NCBI GenBank assembly: GCA_964019415.1
Contig: OZ025870.1
Span: 4,114,908 to 4,178,907 of the forward strand
Direction of reading: 5' to 3'
Source: Ianthella basta
Taxonomy: Eukaryota > Porifera > Demospongiae > Verongiida > Ianthellidae
DNA: 64,000 bases
In this document: positions 27,421 to 37,440 of the stretch, piece after piece
Layout: the number at the start of each line of letters is the position of its first letter
Numbering within the stretch: position 1 is the stretch's first letter
The notes under the pieces: generated by a model
Database searches by the model: none
The model's input: the letters and a program-made list of their open reading frames with translations, nothing else
Told to the model about the DNA's origin: nothing
Program-made: the position numbers and the translations under genes

Positions 27421-27573
27421 CTAGGGGAAAGGGAGGAGTTAATTGTATGGGGAAGCAGCATACATACATATGTCATAATTCAGCTATGATCCATAGTATA
27501 CAATACACAGTTGAAGATAAGTACATTCAACACTTTTGCACACAATTTATCTTTGTTAGTGTGAAAGAATATA

Positions 27574-27756
27574 CAGTGAACCTGTCTAAGAGGGTCACTA
27601 TGTAAGGCAGCCCCCTTTTTAAACAGCCAGCCTTCCTGTCACCAAATAACTCTAACATAGCACTAAGACATTAGAGTTTACTTCTGTAAGGCAGCCACCT
27701 CTCTAAGAAGGGCCTATAACCAGCCCACAGGTGACCATCTTAGACAGGTTCCACTG
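27574..27756. mobile_element. MITE with TA target duplication
   Basis: The left end CAGTGAACCTGTCTAAGAGG and the right end (reverse complement) CAGTGGAACCTGTCTAAGAT form terminal inverted repeats about 30 bp long. TA lies immediately outside each end (27,572-27,573 and 27,757-27,758). Length is about 183 bp with no coding potential. The TIR and TA target fit the Tc1/mariner-pogo group of miniature elements. It lies in a HYDIN-like intron. Confidence 0.78.
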
Positions 27757-27892
27757 TACCAACATTCATGTATACACATGTACATGCAGGTAGCTAGGGC
27801 TTGGTGTGTTCCTTTTGAAGGTGCACACTCTTAACTGGAAAGGGCCAGTGTCCTCGAGTCCCCACTATAGTGTGTTACACCACCATGATTAC

Positions 27893-27985
27893 CTGCTGGA
27901 TACTGATAGGGACAAAGGGGTCTTCTTTAAAGACATCGCAAGATCGTAGTTGATATGGGCACATGCTTTTCAGCCTTATCCTTAA
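27893..27985 (-). CDS. Candidate HYDIN-like exon (31 codons)
   Basis: On the minus strand a TGCAG acceptor (27,986-27,990) and a CAG|GTAATC donor (27,887-27,892) bracket exactly 31 codons, phase 0 to phase 0. It ends CDVFKEDPFVPISIQQ and joins without shift to IFDILTPGQ of the next exon. The joined sequence reads as one continuous domain linker. The match to HYDIN rests on this continuity and phase rather than on a strong motif of its own. Confidence 0.5.
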
Positions 27986-28289
27986 CTGCAGGAATGTGCC
28001 CATAACATTGGAAATACAGGTAAACTAATGTATAATTAATGCAGATAGTGAAGAAGATGATGCAGAAACACAGAGCACATGTACAGTGATGCCACTCTAG
28101 ATGAGCTGGCTGCTGTGTTTCAGTAGCAGGATATCATGTGATCATGTATTTACGGATGTGAACGCAACAAAATGGCTGAAATGTCATGAATTATCAATGC
28201 ATGTTGTCCCACTAACTGCACCCTTGAGCGTGGGTGACCCCAGATCGTATAATAGGATGGGGATTGTCCTGGTATAGATGTACATATAT

Positions 28290-28500
28290 ATATAGCCCCA
28301 GGGGTCGGGCATTGGTTAGACTGGCTAGAAATCCTAGATCTGCGTGTTAGAATGGTGTTCGAATCCCCACCTATTGGGGCGGGAATTTGCAGCAAAGTTG
28401 CGCCCAAGGGGTGGGGGAAAGAGCAGCAGCAAAGTGACAATTAATCTCTTACCTGGGGCACCCTGAGGTGGGATAGGTGGGGACAGCGATTGATAGGTGC
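28290..28500 (+). mobile_element. Probable tRNA-derived SINE
   Basis: The segment GGTTAGACTGGCTAG (about 28,313-28,327) resembles a pol III A box. GTGTTCGAATCCCCACC (about 28,353-28,369) is a good B box at the spacing of a tRNA head. A C/G-rich body of about 130 bp follows. No anticodon arm of a functional tRNA could be folded, so I read this as a SINE head. The open frame on the opposite strand (28,150-28,440) is incidental. Confidence 0.42.
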
Positions 28501-28529
28501 ATAAAAATACATAGGAAAAACAAACATCA

Positions 28530-29840
28530 AACTTGCTCCAAAGCTATACTTGTTGGACTGTCACCAGTGCTCAGATCCTCGCCTTCATGTCTGTATGTGA
28601 GTCCTCCTACACAACTTGGGTCCATAGGTGCCCTGTGTTGTGCCCTATGAGCATGCAAACTTGCTGTGAAAATCAATATATAATAATTATGCTATCCATG
28701 GCTATCTACTGCTCTTAGCCATGCACCGTCAATTGGCTAGTTTAATCGTCATGTGCTAATACAATAAAAGATAAGAGTAGCCATATTTATTGTTTATGGG
28801 CTCGTTCCTTTGCTTGACTTTACAAGTATGACATCTGATACACACATTAGGCAAATGCATGGTAGCCTAAACTCCACAGCTTTGATTGGTGCAATGATTT
28901 TCAGTATAATTATATGATGTCCCTTCTACTGCCATATGGCATGAATTTACAAATTAGCAGCACAACATGCAATGTCAAGTGCAGCAGGTTTCCAAATAAG
29001 CTCTGGATTCAAATGCACATGCCAGGCCAGCATGACTGATTGTTGTTTCTGTGCACCATTCCTGCACCATTTTGTATAGCATACATACGAAATAAAACAC
29101 CTGTAGCTAATACACCACTACTGGCACTCCATTCACTGTGTACCTTTGCACCTGCATCATTATTGTACAGGTGAAGAAACCTCATGACAAATGTCTGGCA
29201 AGTACATGTTGAACCACCACAGCAGGGACAACAGCATTCATTGTCCACATCTTAAACTAGCACAATGCCATATTAAAGTTGGAATTAATTAATGCTTGAA
29301 TATGTATAAATGGACATTTCAGCAGCAAGTAATGTGCAGTATTATACTCATCAGTGTCACACATGTAGTCAACTCTGTGCACCACGACATCTCTACACTA
29401 ACCTTTCCAAATTTATGCAATGACACATGCACATCACTGAGTAATTGTGAAATGAAACACATTGTTTTTAGCTGGAAAGATGGATTAAACACTAAGTTAA
29501 ACCTGCATGTTTAGTACATGTATACACTTGCCTGCATGCATGGGCTAATTATAATTGACAATGCATTGTGACTTGCTATTTTGTGTATGCATGCTTCATG
29601 CTATAGCATTATTGCTCCAATCCATTGATAAGTTGTTTTTAAATGTTTAGCAATATTTTGAATAAACATAATAATAATTACTATTATCTATTATTATGTA
29701 TAAGTATAACTTGTAATATTACATAGCATTTTCACATTGTAGCCCTAATGGGCTTAATCCAGGTAATACACCATGATTCTATTTTCTATACCTATAGCAA
29801 AACAGTGAATGTATGCATCAATTGTAAGAAATTTTAAACA
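28530..29840. other. Intergenic or intronic, no gene seen
   Basis: This is AT-rich sequence with short frames only and many TGCATG/TAGCTA words. A 33-codon minus-strand frame near 28,533-28,635 (starting MDPSCVGG) might be another exon, but I found no convincing donor. Nothing else could be supported. Confidence 0.5.
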
Positions 29841-29842
29841 GT

Positions 29843-30829
29843 TCAATACAAAGCCACAGCTTCAACAGAGGCTGACCTTGTTACGCACGAATCATACTCA
29901 TTCCACACATAGCCACCAGCAACGAACAATGTATGACTCCCAAGTGGCACAACAGCATGGCGGAACTTCCCAATGTTCATGTTCCCCACTTTGATCCAAT
30001 GGTTGCCATCTTGTTCTCTGACTAACCTGTAGATGACGTCCTGGGGCTTGCCATCTTTCACACCACCAACGGAAAAGATGGAATTTTCACAAGATACTAC
30101 CGTGGACCGTAAGACAGGAAGGTCAGTTGTTGGTTTCCACAAACATTTCTCTGACATTGCTGCTGGGAATTGGACAGCTTTCTCTAGATCAGTGCATTTC
30201 ACTCTCCAAGTATTGCAGGAAAAGGCACTATCCTTATGAAAGCTTGATGACCCACCTGTAGCGTAGATGTACCCTTCAAAGCAAACTAAGAAATGTGATC
30301 GTCGAGCTTCTGGCAGTTGCAGTTCTGGAGGAGTATTCCATTGCTGAGATGTAAAATTGTATACATCTACCCTGTTTACAGCTGTGCGATCTGTACCATT
30401 TTCAACTGCTCCACCAGCAACAATAAGAATGTTACCATAGTGGCAAACTGCAATTGCCATTCGTGCTCTAGGCATTGGTGAGAGCATACTATGCCCCCAT
30501 CGACCCTCTTTCTCAATCCAGGACCACACAATATCAGTGGGCTCATCAGTCTTCACAGCACACCCTCCTAGCAATGTAATTTGGTCATTCACAAACACAA
30601 TATCTGCATTGTAAATTGGAGCTTCGGGCAGCGTAGACCATGCTGCATCTTTTAGTGAGTACACGTGAATTTGGCAACTTTTTGGCATGTCGTCTTCTCT
30701 GGTTCCTGAGATGTAAATTTTATTTTCAAAAATGACTGAGGAAATCACATTCATTGCAACAGGCAAGGGTGGTAATTTAAGGAAATTGCTGCCAGCTCCA
30801 CTATTCTCTTCTGATTGAAAGACGAATTC
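29843..30829 (-). CDS. Kelch-repeat beta-propeller, terminal exon (329 codons)
   Basis: This terminal exon encodes a six-bladed Kelch propeller. Five blades show the diagnostic hydrophobic-GG motif (ITLLGG, ILIVAGG, YIYATGG, IFSVGG, LFVAGG). The first blade has IYISG with a single Gly. The conserved Tyr/Trp partners appear in blades such as VDVYNFTSQQW and WIKVGNM. An acceptor (CTTCATGCAG, just above 30,829) lies directly before GAATTCGTC, so I start the exon there. The 29 residues further upstream in the same frame look intronic. The stop is TGA at 29,843-29,845. The incoming phase is 0, matching the coiled-coil exon at 34,896. Kelch propellers are protein-interaction platforms, often in ubiquitin ligases or sensors; no BTB or BACK domain is visible here. 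Confidence 0.85.
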   Translation of the reverse strand, partial: EFVFQSEENSGAGSNFLKLPPLPVAMNVISSVIFENKIYISGTREDDMPKSCQIHVYSLKDAAWSTLPEAPIYNADIVFVNDQITLLGGCAVKTDEPTDIVWSWIEKEGRWGHSMLSPMPRARMAIAVCHYGNILIVAGGAVENGTDRTAVNRVDVYNFTSQQWNTPPELQLPEARRSHFLVCFEGYIYATGGSSSFHKDSAFSCNTWRVKCTDLEKAVQFPAAMSEKCLWKPTTDLPVLRSTVVSCENSIFSVGGVKDGKPQDVIYRLVREQDGNHWIKVGNMNIGKFRHAVVPLGSHTLFVAGGYVWNEYDSCVTRSASVEAVALY

Positions 30830-31419
30830 CTGCATGAAGGTATATATGTAACGATTACATGAAGAATATATACATACAGTGTCGACTGTATACTTACTAA
30901 CCATGCATTTAAACATGCAGAGTTAACAGTTAGCTCTGCATGGTCCATAAAGTGCCACTGACATGCATTTTCTCCGCAAATGATAGTCTACTGTTAATGA
31001 ACAACTGCCGTGGTGGTTATAAGCGCCTCTGATGCCTGCAATAGGGGGAAGTTCAATAATAAAGTTGCCAAAAGTGTAATTTTTTTATTAATGATGTGAC
31101 AAATATACTGCTTCCGGAAATTCTTGTGATGTCACAAGAGGAATGGATATTTTCCAGGGTTGAGAACACATGAACTTAGTGTGTCCTGCATGTAGTGATT
31201 CGCCATGAGGCTAACATGAATGGCTCAGTGTTTAAGGAGTGTATGACATGTATAGTGAGGATAACAGTGAGTACGGCGACGACAGGAACTCGGACTATTT
31301 GCAATGGAGCTGTATTTCAGTACAAACGGTCGTAGGCCTTGACGTGTTTGGCCGCTCAGCCGAGGACAAGGACAAGGCAGACTGGGCAAGACAGTCAATT
31401 ATCGCTGTACAATTGAACT

Positions 31420-31860
31420 TCAGTTAAGGAGGTTGAAACCAACCTGTCCAACAGAAGAATAATGGAGGCCCTACACATCCACCGAACGCCCTACACCACT
31501 AACCTGGATTGTGGGCTAAACATGGACCCTATCTGGTTTCTCCTCTTGCCCTGACCCTATTACACCACCCCCCCCCCCCCCTCTACATACCCCGTTAAAA
31601 CCCTTTTAATTTACTGTATATGATGTCACTCCCTTCACTTATAGCATCTATGACGTCACTGAACTTTATGTCACCCCACCCCCCCCCCCCCTTTTCCCAC
31701 CATATTACCTTATAAATAGTCGTACCTCACCCATGTTTTGTATACAACTGATGAAGATCTTCGGATCAAAACGTCTTGTTCTATTGAATTAATGTTTTCT
31801 GCTGCAATCTGCTCCAGTATTCTCCCCCTTCTAGCAACAATACAACACGCAGCAATGAAC
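31420..31860 (+). mobile_element. Decayed Penelope-like element, 3' fragment
   Basis: A short frame at 31,432-31,557 ends in a pattern typical of the C-terminus of the Penelope GIY-YIG endonuclease (IMEALHIHR, TTNLDCGLN, then a Trp-rich end and stop). About 190 bp later comes a hammerhead-like motif, in the same order as in the better preserved element at 62,081-63,149. Two poly-C runs (31,568 and 31,678) lie between. The rest of the element is missing. It lies in the intron between the coiled-coil and Kelch exons. Confidence 0.5.
31748..31775 (+). ncRNA. Hammerhead-ribozyme-like motif, core altered
   Basis: CTGATGA is followed by a GATC-TTCG-GATC hairpin (stem II capped by a UUCG-type loop) and then AAAACGTC. 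A catalytic hammerhead needs GAAA after stem II; here the G is A, so activity is doubtful. Penelope-like elements are known to carry hammerheads with minimal stem III next to their coding region, which explains its place. Confidence 0.5.
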
Positions 31861-31871
31861 CTCTACAGCAT

Positions 31872-32100
31872 CATTTAAGCTGAAGTTTATTGACTATGCC
31901 TTGCAGTATAGTAACAGAGCAGCTGCCCGGATGCATGGAATTGATGAGAAGAGAGTTCGCGAGTGGAAGAAACAAAAGGAAGACTTGGAGAATCTCCTGG
32001 CAAAGAGGAAGTGGCTGGATGGGGCAGGTCACAAACAGCACTACCAGATGTCAAAACATTGCTGACTCCGTGGATCAATGATGTGAGAGCAGAAAATTAT
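31872..32100 (+). pseudogene. Pogo/Tigger-type transposase DNA-binding domain, relic
   Basis: The plus-strand frame starts with FKLKFIDYALQYSNRAAARM and continues with DEKRVREWKKQKEDLENL, a helix-turn-helix of the pogo/Brinker/CENP-B type. After LDGAG the frame shifts by one, and the continuation PDVKTLLTPWINDVRAENY is readable in the next frame before stops. No DDE catalytic domain follows. This is a dead fragment of a DNA transposon inside the intron. Confidence 0.62.
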
Positions 32101-32310
32101 CTCGAATAGTAGCCGCCATCAAATAGACGCCACATTCTTCCAGACCTGAAAACAATTGTAACCACGATGTCCCTTCCAGCTAATACGGTTCATTGTAAAT
32201 ACCATAGGACACAGCTAACAGGGATTTCTACTAGAAAAAAATAAAAAATTCTACAAAAATAGCAAGGAAGTAGGAATGGCATAAAAAGGACAGAAACAAG
32301 TAAGGCTCTT

Positions 32311-32402
32311 ACACAGTGGAGCATTGTCCCTACATGCAAGAATGTCGCACCGCACAGTCCTACACCCTTGAAGGTAGGGACAATGGTTGATGCTCCACTG
32401 TA
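32311..32402. mobile_element. Palindromic MITE copy 1
   Basis: The two ends pair: ACACAGTGGAGCATTGTCCC on the left and the complement of GGGACAATGGTTGATGCTCC on the right, around a loop containing ATGTCGCACC. The element is about 90 bp with no coding potential. A diverged sister copy lies 500 bp downstream. Confidence 0.75.
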
Positions 32403-32479
32403 TATGGGCTTTACTTGTTTCCGCACTTTTTATGTCATCCTCACTATTTTTGCAAATAAATTTGTTTTTAAATATTTTA

Positions 32480-32760
32480 AGTTTCTCTACTTTTTAATGT
32501 GTGTGCTTGCTAAGCTGTAGCTACATACTAACTCACAACTACAGGGTGCTGATGTGGTCATTGGACCTTATTTCTGTAACCCTGGGACTCAAAGTTTCAG
32601 CTAGCTACGTACCTAAGTTCTGCGCTAATGATAACCTAATCGAAAAGAATACAGTTCGGTCACTATGCAGTAGTTTTGTCTTGAAATTAGTTTGATAGCT
32701 AATTATGTTCATCAGTTACAGCTGGCAAAGAAGAATATGAAGAAGAAATAATAATTTTCT
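32480..32760. repeat. Direct duplication, copy 1
   Basis: This segment (GTAGCTACATACTAAC..., GTTTCAGCTAGCTA..., TGCAGTAGTTT..., CATCAGTTACAGCTG) recurs in the same order at 33,588-34,165 with an extra 280 bp inserted in the second copy. In copy 1 the AG-CTGGCAAAGAAGAATATG stretch is followed by stops. Confidence 0.7.
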
Positions 32761-32811
32761 ACAATAAGGATGTAGGGATAGCATAAAAAGTGCAAAGCAA
32801 GTAGAGACTAT

Positions 32812-32909
32812 TACACAGTGGTGCATTAACCATGGTCCCTACATGCAAATATGTCGCACCTTATAGTCACCCTTAAATGTAGGAACGAGGGTTAATGCTT
32901 CACTGTGTA
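32812..32909. mobile_element. Palindromic MITE copy 2
   Basis: It has the same architecture and the same loop (ATGTCGCACC) as the copy at 32,311. The arms start TACACAGTGGTGCATTAACC and end AATGCTTCACTGTG. Similar GCATAAAAAG-containing sequence precedes both copies, so they either duplicated with flanks or belong to a larger repeat unit. Confidence 0.72.
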
Positions 32910-33134
32910 TCATATACGTACAAATTTTTGCAGGATGTAAATTTCACCTGACAAGTTTTGTGATTTTAATTTCGTGAAGGCCTGAAAATTTTGCGAATGC
33001 CTCCCTTTCTATGGACAATATCACCACCTAGAGTGACTCAGGCATCACAGTACGCTTTAGTTCGTTCCACAGGTGCTTTGAGGATCATTTCTGACCGTTT
33101 ACAGATGTCTTTGTTCCATCTACTAAGTAGTTGC

Positions 33135-33430
33135 GTTCACAGGTATCACGTTTACAATGATGTCTGGATGCCATCAACAGGAGCAGTTCTTCAGTGCAAA
33201 CGGAAAGCTGAAACAGCCAAGTTCGTACGCGGTGGCATTCATGAAAGACGGCCTGTCTGTGGACACATTCTACACCATATCCTGCCTTTGCTCCATGTTT
33301 GTTTGCCGCAGTGGCTTGACAATATGAACGATTACTGGAGCGAGTAAGTGCTCCACTGATTTGCCACAGGGAGGTCTGTTATTGCTTTACACTTGCACCT
33401 TCAATGGTCCTGAAGATACCGTCAAGGAGG
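33135..33430 (+). pseudogene. Decayed fragment of a protein domain seen in repeat-associated genes
   Basis: The frame YHVYNDVWMPSTGAVLQCKR is followed, after a frame change, by SYAVAFMKDGLSVDTFYTIS, and then by LPQGGLLLLYTCTFNG after an internal stop. From memory, the series (YHVY..VW.P..G..L.C, YAVA.MKDG, LPQGG) resembles a HIRAN-like domain found in multicopy genes of sponges and cnidarians; I cannot check this. At least one frame change and one stop show it is not functional. Confidence 0.45.
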
Positions 33431-33587
33431 AGAAGCATTGCTTTTGCTTTTCTTATGTGCATATTGGCTTGCAAATTTGCGATTTTAATTTCATGAACCT
33501 CCACGGATTTGCAAAATTTGTGAAAATAACATCCTGCGAAAATTTGTATGTAATAGCCTTTATAATTAATTATTATTTCTTGTTACT

Positions 33588-34165
33588 GTACTTTTTATAG
33601 TGTGTAGCTAGCTAGGCGGTAGCTACATGCTAACCCACGACCATAGGATGTTGTTGCTGCTATTGGACTTATTTTCTGTAACCTTAGGGCTCGAGGTTTC
33701 AGCTAGCTAAGTTCGTAGGTTTTGTGCTAATTATAACCCATCAAAAACAATGCAGAAATGGCTGCTGGAAGCCAATTAACAGTAATTAAAATGGTATGCA
33801 CGAACAAGAATGTACTTCAAACGGTGCAACTTTGGCGGAGGATAGCAATGTACGTACCTCCAAAATGGACATATGACAACATTGCTAAACTATTGAACTG
33901 AATTTGGAGGATGGAGGAGTAGGTAACCAAATAAAGCGTTTGATAACATCATCATAAAATGGCGTCTCTCGTGCAGCAACGTCACTCAGAGTACTGGAAA
34001 CCTACACACTGAGTGAGCTGTAGCGCTTTCATTGCCTATACTATGAACGAATACAGTTAAAATAATTTGCAGTAGTTTCGTCTTGGTATAATTTCAATAG
34101 CTAAGTTTGTTCATCAGTTACAGCTGACAAAGAAGAATATGAAGAATATGAAGACAAAAAGCATG
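33588..34165. repeat. Direct duplication, copy 2
   Basis: This is the partner of 32,480-32,760. It ends with a possible plus-strand exon-like stretch: CAGTTACAG then a frame starting DKEEYEEYEDKKHVLECHFL and a GTAAGT donor at 34,217. The stretch is open here but stopped in copy 1, so I do not call it a gene. Confidence 0.6.
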
Positions 34166-34895
34166 TTCTTGAGTGTCATTTTCTTGCTGACAGACCATGT
34201 TCACGTGCCTTCCAGGTAAGTTTAGTTTAAGAATAGTTTGTATTTAACTCTACTGAGCCTTGTTTCGGCAGTTTTCGGCACTTTTTGTGATTTCATCCCT
34301 ATACCAATGATATTGTGAATTCAAAACACCTTGTACCATCCCAACATATGGAGAGTACTATTGTACTCTCAGATAAGAAGATGAAACATGAAAAAGTCAA
34401 GTTCCTTTTCAGTGGGAGCGCGCAGTTTCACTCAGAAGTAAGGTTAAGCTGAGTGGTATACAACTGACGCTTCATCATGGGCAGCCTCTTTCGTCGTTTT
34501 TTTTAGCCCTACATAGTAATAGCACTACTATTCATTTGTATTACAGCATACAAACGACCACTGCCATCCCTACATAGACAGCACTACCATGCTGTCTGAT
34601 ATGGGACAAAATTATAGTTAATATTATTGCATTGTATATGTGTAAGGGAACCAAATGAAGTAAAGATGCTGTCACTTTTGGACTGCTGTTGAGTTTTTCT
34701 TTATTATTACACTGTTTAGTTTTGACACAGTTTAGTTTGTAATTGAGTTATTATTCATTATTTATGAAGTTAGGGGGTTAGTGCGTCCTTGCTTGTGCTT
34801 TTATTTCCCAGAATCTGTTTGAACCCATGGGTGTGCATGGGGATGCATCATTCCTATTGATAAATATATCTACGTAAGTAACTAATCTTCCTCAC

Positions 34896-35131
34896 CTGTT
34901 TCCTCTGCATTGACAGCAGTTTCTCCTCAAGGCTAGTAATTTCTTGTTTACTGGCATCTAGCTCGCTCTGTAAGGCTGTGTTGCTATCAGTCAGTTCAAT
35001 CCTCTCTTGGTCAGATCTCTTCAATTCATCCTGTAACTCCTGGACACGGGACAGCAGCTCATTGCCACCAACCTCTTTCTCCTTCACCCCAACTTTGTTT
35101 TGCTCCTCCTCAACTTTGGGAGGCAACTTCT
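34896..35131 (-). CDS. Coiled-coil exon of the putative CARD/Kelch gene (78 codons)
   Basis: The donor is unambiguous (AAACAG|GTGAGG; intron starts at 34,895, phase 0), which fits the phase-0 acceptor of the Kelch exon. The peptide is acidic and heptad-like (ELLSRVQELQDELKRSDQER, LDASKQEITSLEEKLLSMQR), a clear coiled coil that would oligomerise the protein. The 5' end is uncertain. An acceptor ATTTGAAG at 35,132 gives phase 1, matching the phase-1 donor of the CARD-like exon upstream. Alternatively an ATG at 35,157-35,159 (MSNCIHPFEE) could start the protein. I prefer the acceptor because of the phase match. Confidence 0.6.
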
Positions 35132-35164
35132 CTTCAAATGGATGAATGCAATTGGACATTATTC

Positions 35165-36270
35165 ATAATATTGCACATGTGTATCAATAAATGCTTTTAT
35201 GATTAGTACAATACCGTATTCTCTCTAAACTTCCCTTCCTAATATGCCAACCAGAATTATAACAGTGCAAACTTACTCTAAACAATGACAAATACCAACT
35301 TCTTTAATATTGGTCACATTATTGAAAAATCAAGAGGCACGAAGCATATATATTCAACATTTAGTCACAGTAGATACGTACATAGATAGCCTCTAGCTGC
35401 ACCATGTGCAAAAACAACCACTGGAAGTTGCACATGCACATTATCTCTGCACACAGCCACAGCATGCCTATACTTTGTTCTTGGACATTCTTGGAACAGA
35501 CAACGCTTGTAGGTTATGGCAGTTCTGTTTACATAAGGCAAATCATAACACAGAGGTGTGAATTCCTGAATTCCTCTGTTTCCGTGGCTACGTGCGCAAT
35601 GTCATGTGATGTGCACATGATCTGCAATTATCTTAGGAAAGAAATTGTCCTAGAACATTGTATCTGGCGGCTAGGTATGTACCAAAGGACGAAAACAAGC
35701 CTTTCCGAGCAGACTTGATCTAATCATTTGAGTGAAAATGCCAAAGAGCATGTGCTATAATGCCGTCAGCCATTTTTTTAGAAATATCACAAGGATGTCA
35801 TGAGTCATTGCCCCTGAAGGCGGGCTGTTACGATTGTTCGCTAAAAGAACTTTCTGGCTATCGGTATCGCCAGGTATAGGGCAGGTTGATGGCTCGTTTC
35901 ACATGCTAAGGAAATTATCTAGCTTTTCATTAGCATGCATTCACTGTTGAAAATGTGGTGTGACCATCATACCAAGGGTGTAATCAGTCACACCATTACT
36001 TTAGTGTGATGTTCACACTGACACCAGTATCCACACTGTCAGGATATTTCCAATAGATTAGAGACTTTTAAGTAATTCATAACCAAATTAAAGATGACAA
36101 GAGTATATTTGGAATCCTATTATATACAAGTGGAAGTCCTATGCAAGCTGTCTAAGTACATATATATAGCTACCCAGGACACAGTAGCCTGTGGGTATGT
36201 TGAGTACAGTGGGAGGACCTCCTAAAACTAAGTATGCTAAAAGTGAATTTTAATTGTACCATTAGGTACT
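35165..36270. other. No gene seen
   Basis: This is AT-rich intronic or intergenic sequence. Short repeated words around 35,955-36,045 (GTGTGA, ACACC, ACACTG) look like an eroded tandem repeat. No exon with both splice sites was found. Confidence 0.5.
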
Positions 36271-36274
36271 TTGC

Positions 36275-37030
36275 ACTGCAGGGGATGCTGTATTCTCTGG
36301 TGAACTTCACTGGGGCACCAGATGCCCAATGTTTGCAAGGGATGCCGTTTTCCCCGGTCAAGTTCACTGGGGCACCAGATACACAAAGTTTGCAGGGGAT
36401 TCCGTATTCCCAGTGAAGTTCATTGGAGCACCAGATGGCCAATGTTTGCAGGGGATGCCGTTTTCCCCAGTCAAGTTCACTGGGGCACCAGATGCCCAAT
36501 GTTTGCAGGGGATGCCGTATTCCCGGTGAAGTTCACTGAGGCACCAGATGCCCAATGTTTGCAGGGGATACCGTTTTCCCCGGTCAAGTTCACTGGGGCA
36601 CCAGATGCCCAATGTTTGCAGGGGATGCCATATTCCCGGTGAAGTTCACTGAGGCACCAGATGCCCAATGTTTGCAGGGGATGCCGTTTTCCCCGGTCAA
36701 AGTTCACTGGGGCACCGATGCTCAATGTTTGCAGGGGATGACGTATTCCCCGGTGAAGTTCACTGAGGCACCAGATGCCCAATGTTTGCAGGGGATGCCG
36801 CTTTCCCTGGTGAAGTTCACTGGGGCACCAGATGCCCAATGTTTGCAGGGGATGCCGTTTTCCCCGGTCAAGTTCACTGGGACACCAGATGCCCAATATT
36901 TGCAGGGGATGCCGTATTCCCTAGTCAAGTTCACTGGGGCACCAGATGCCCAATGTTTGCAGGGGATGCCATTTTCCCCGGTGAAGTTCACTGGGGCACC
37001 AGATGCCTAATGTTTGCAGGGGATGCCGTA
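36275..37030. repeat. 57-bp minisatellite, second array (about 13 copies)
   Basis: This is the same 57-bp family as 25,745-26,590, about 10 kb away. Most units here alternate GCCGTTTTCCCCGGTCAA with GCCGTATTCCCGGTGA endings, a two-unit alternation not seen in the first array. Open frames of up to 151 codons occur on both strands and are repeat artefacts. Confidence 0.92.
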
Positions 37031-37110
37031 TGGGGCTCCAAGCTGATACGGAAAATGCTATTTTTATTTTTTTTTATTTTTATGTAAGATGAACGAGTCG
37101 TTGTAAATGT

Positions 37111-37440
37111 GTTGAGTCTAATGAAAATTGTGACTCGGAAGAAATGCTGGAAAAAAGGTTAATGGAACCTTGTCATTGTTTCGTACTGACTTGCTGTACG
37201 CAGGTTCTAAGTGGCAGCTGTTAGAGGCACACCTGCAAAGGTTAGTTGAACCATTCCATCGTTCAGAACTAGCCTTTAAGGAGGGAAAGGGCAAATTGTT
37301 CCAGCCTGCTTGGTTGGCTGGGGCTGCTGAAACCCCGCATTAGGGCGTAAGTTGTCCTGAGTTTGGCTGCCAGCTGGTGCCAGTTTTCCCTTTCTTTCCA
37401 ACATTTCTTCCGAGTCGTGACTTTCATTAGACTCAACACG
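37111..37440. repeat. Inverted repeat, about 40-bp arms
   Basis: GTGTTGAGTCTAATGAAAAT at 37,111 is mirrored by the complement of TTTCATTAGACTCAACAC ending at 37,438. Both arms include the ACTCGGAAGAAATG word. The loop of about 250 bp holds no gene. This resembles a solo foldback element. Confidence 0.65.

Noticed and set aside
28303-28375. Functional tRNA gene
   Set aside because: A and B box-like words are present, but no acceptor stem or anticodon arm could be formed.
28150-28440. 96-codon minus-strand frame near 28.2-28.4 kb
   Set aside because: It overlaps the SINE head with its A and B boxes and has no recognisable domain.
29830-30916. Start of the Kelch protein at 30,916 (29 extra residues)
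   Set aside because: The added segment is Tyr/Cys-rich and unlike a Kelch blade, and a good acceptor sits exactly where the propeller begins.
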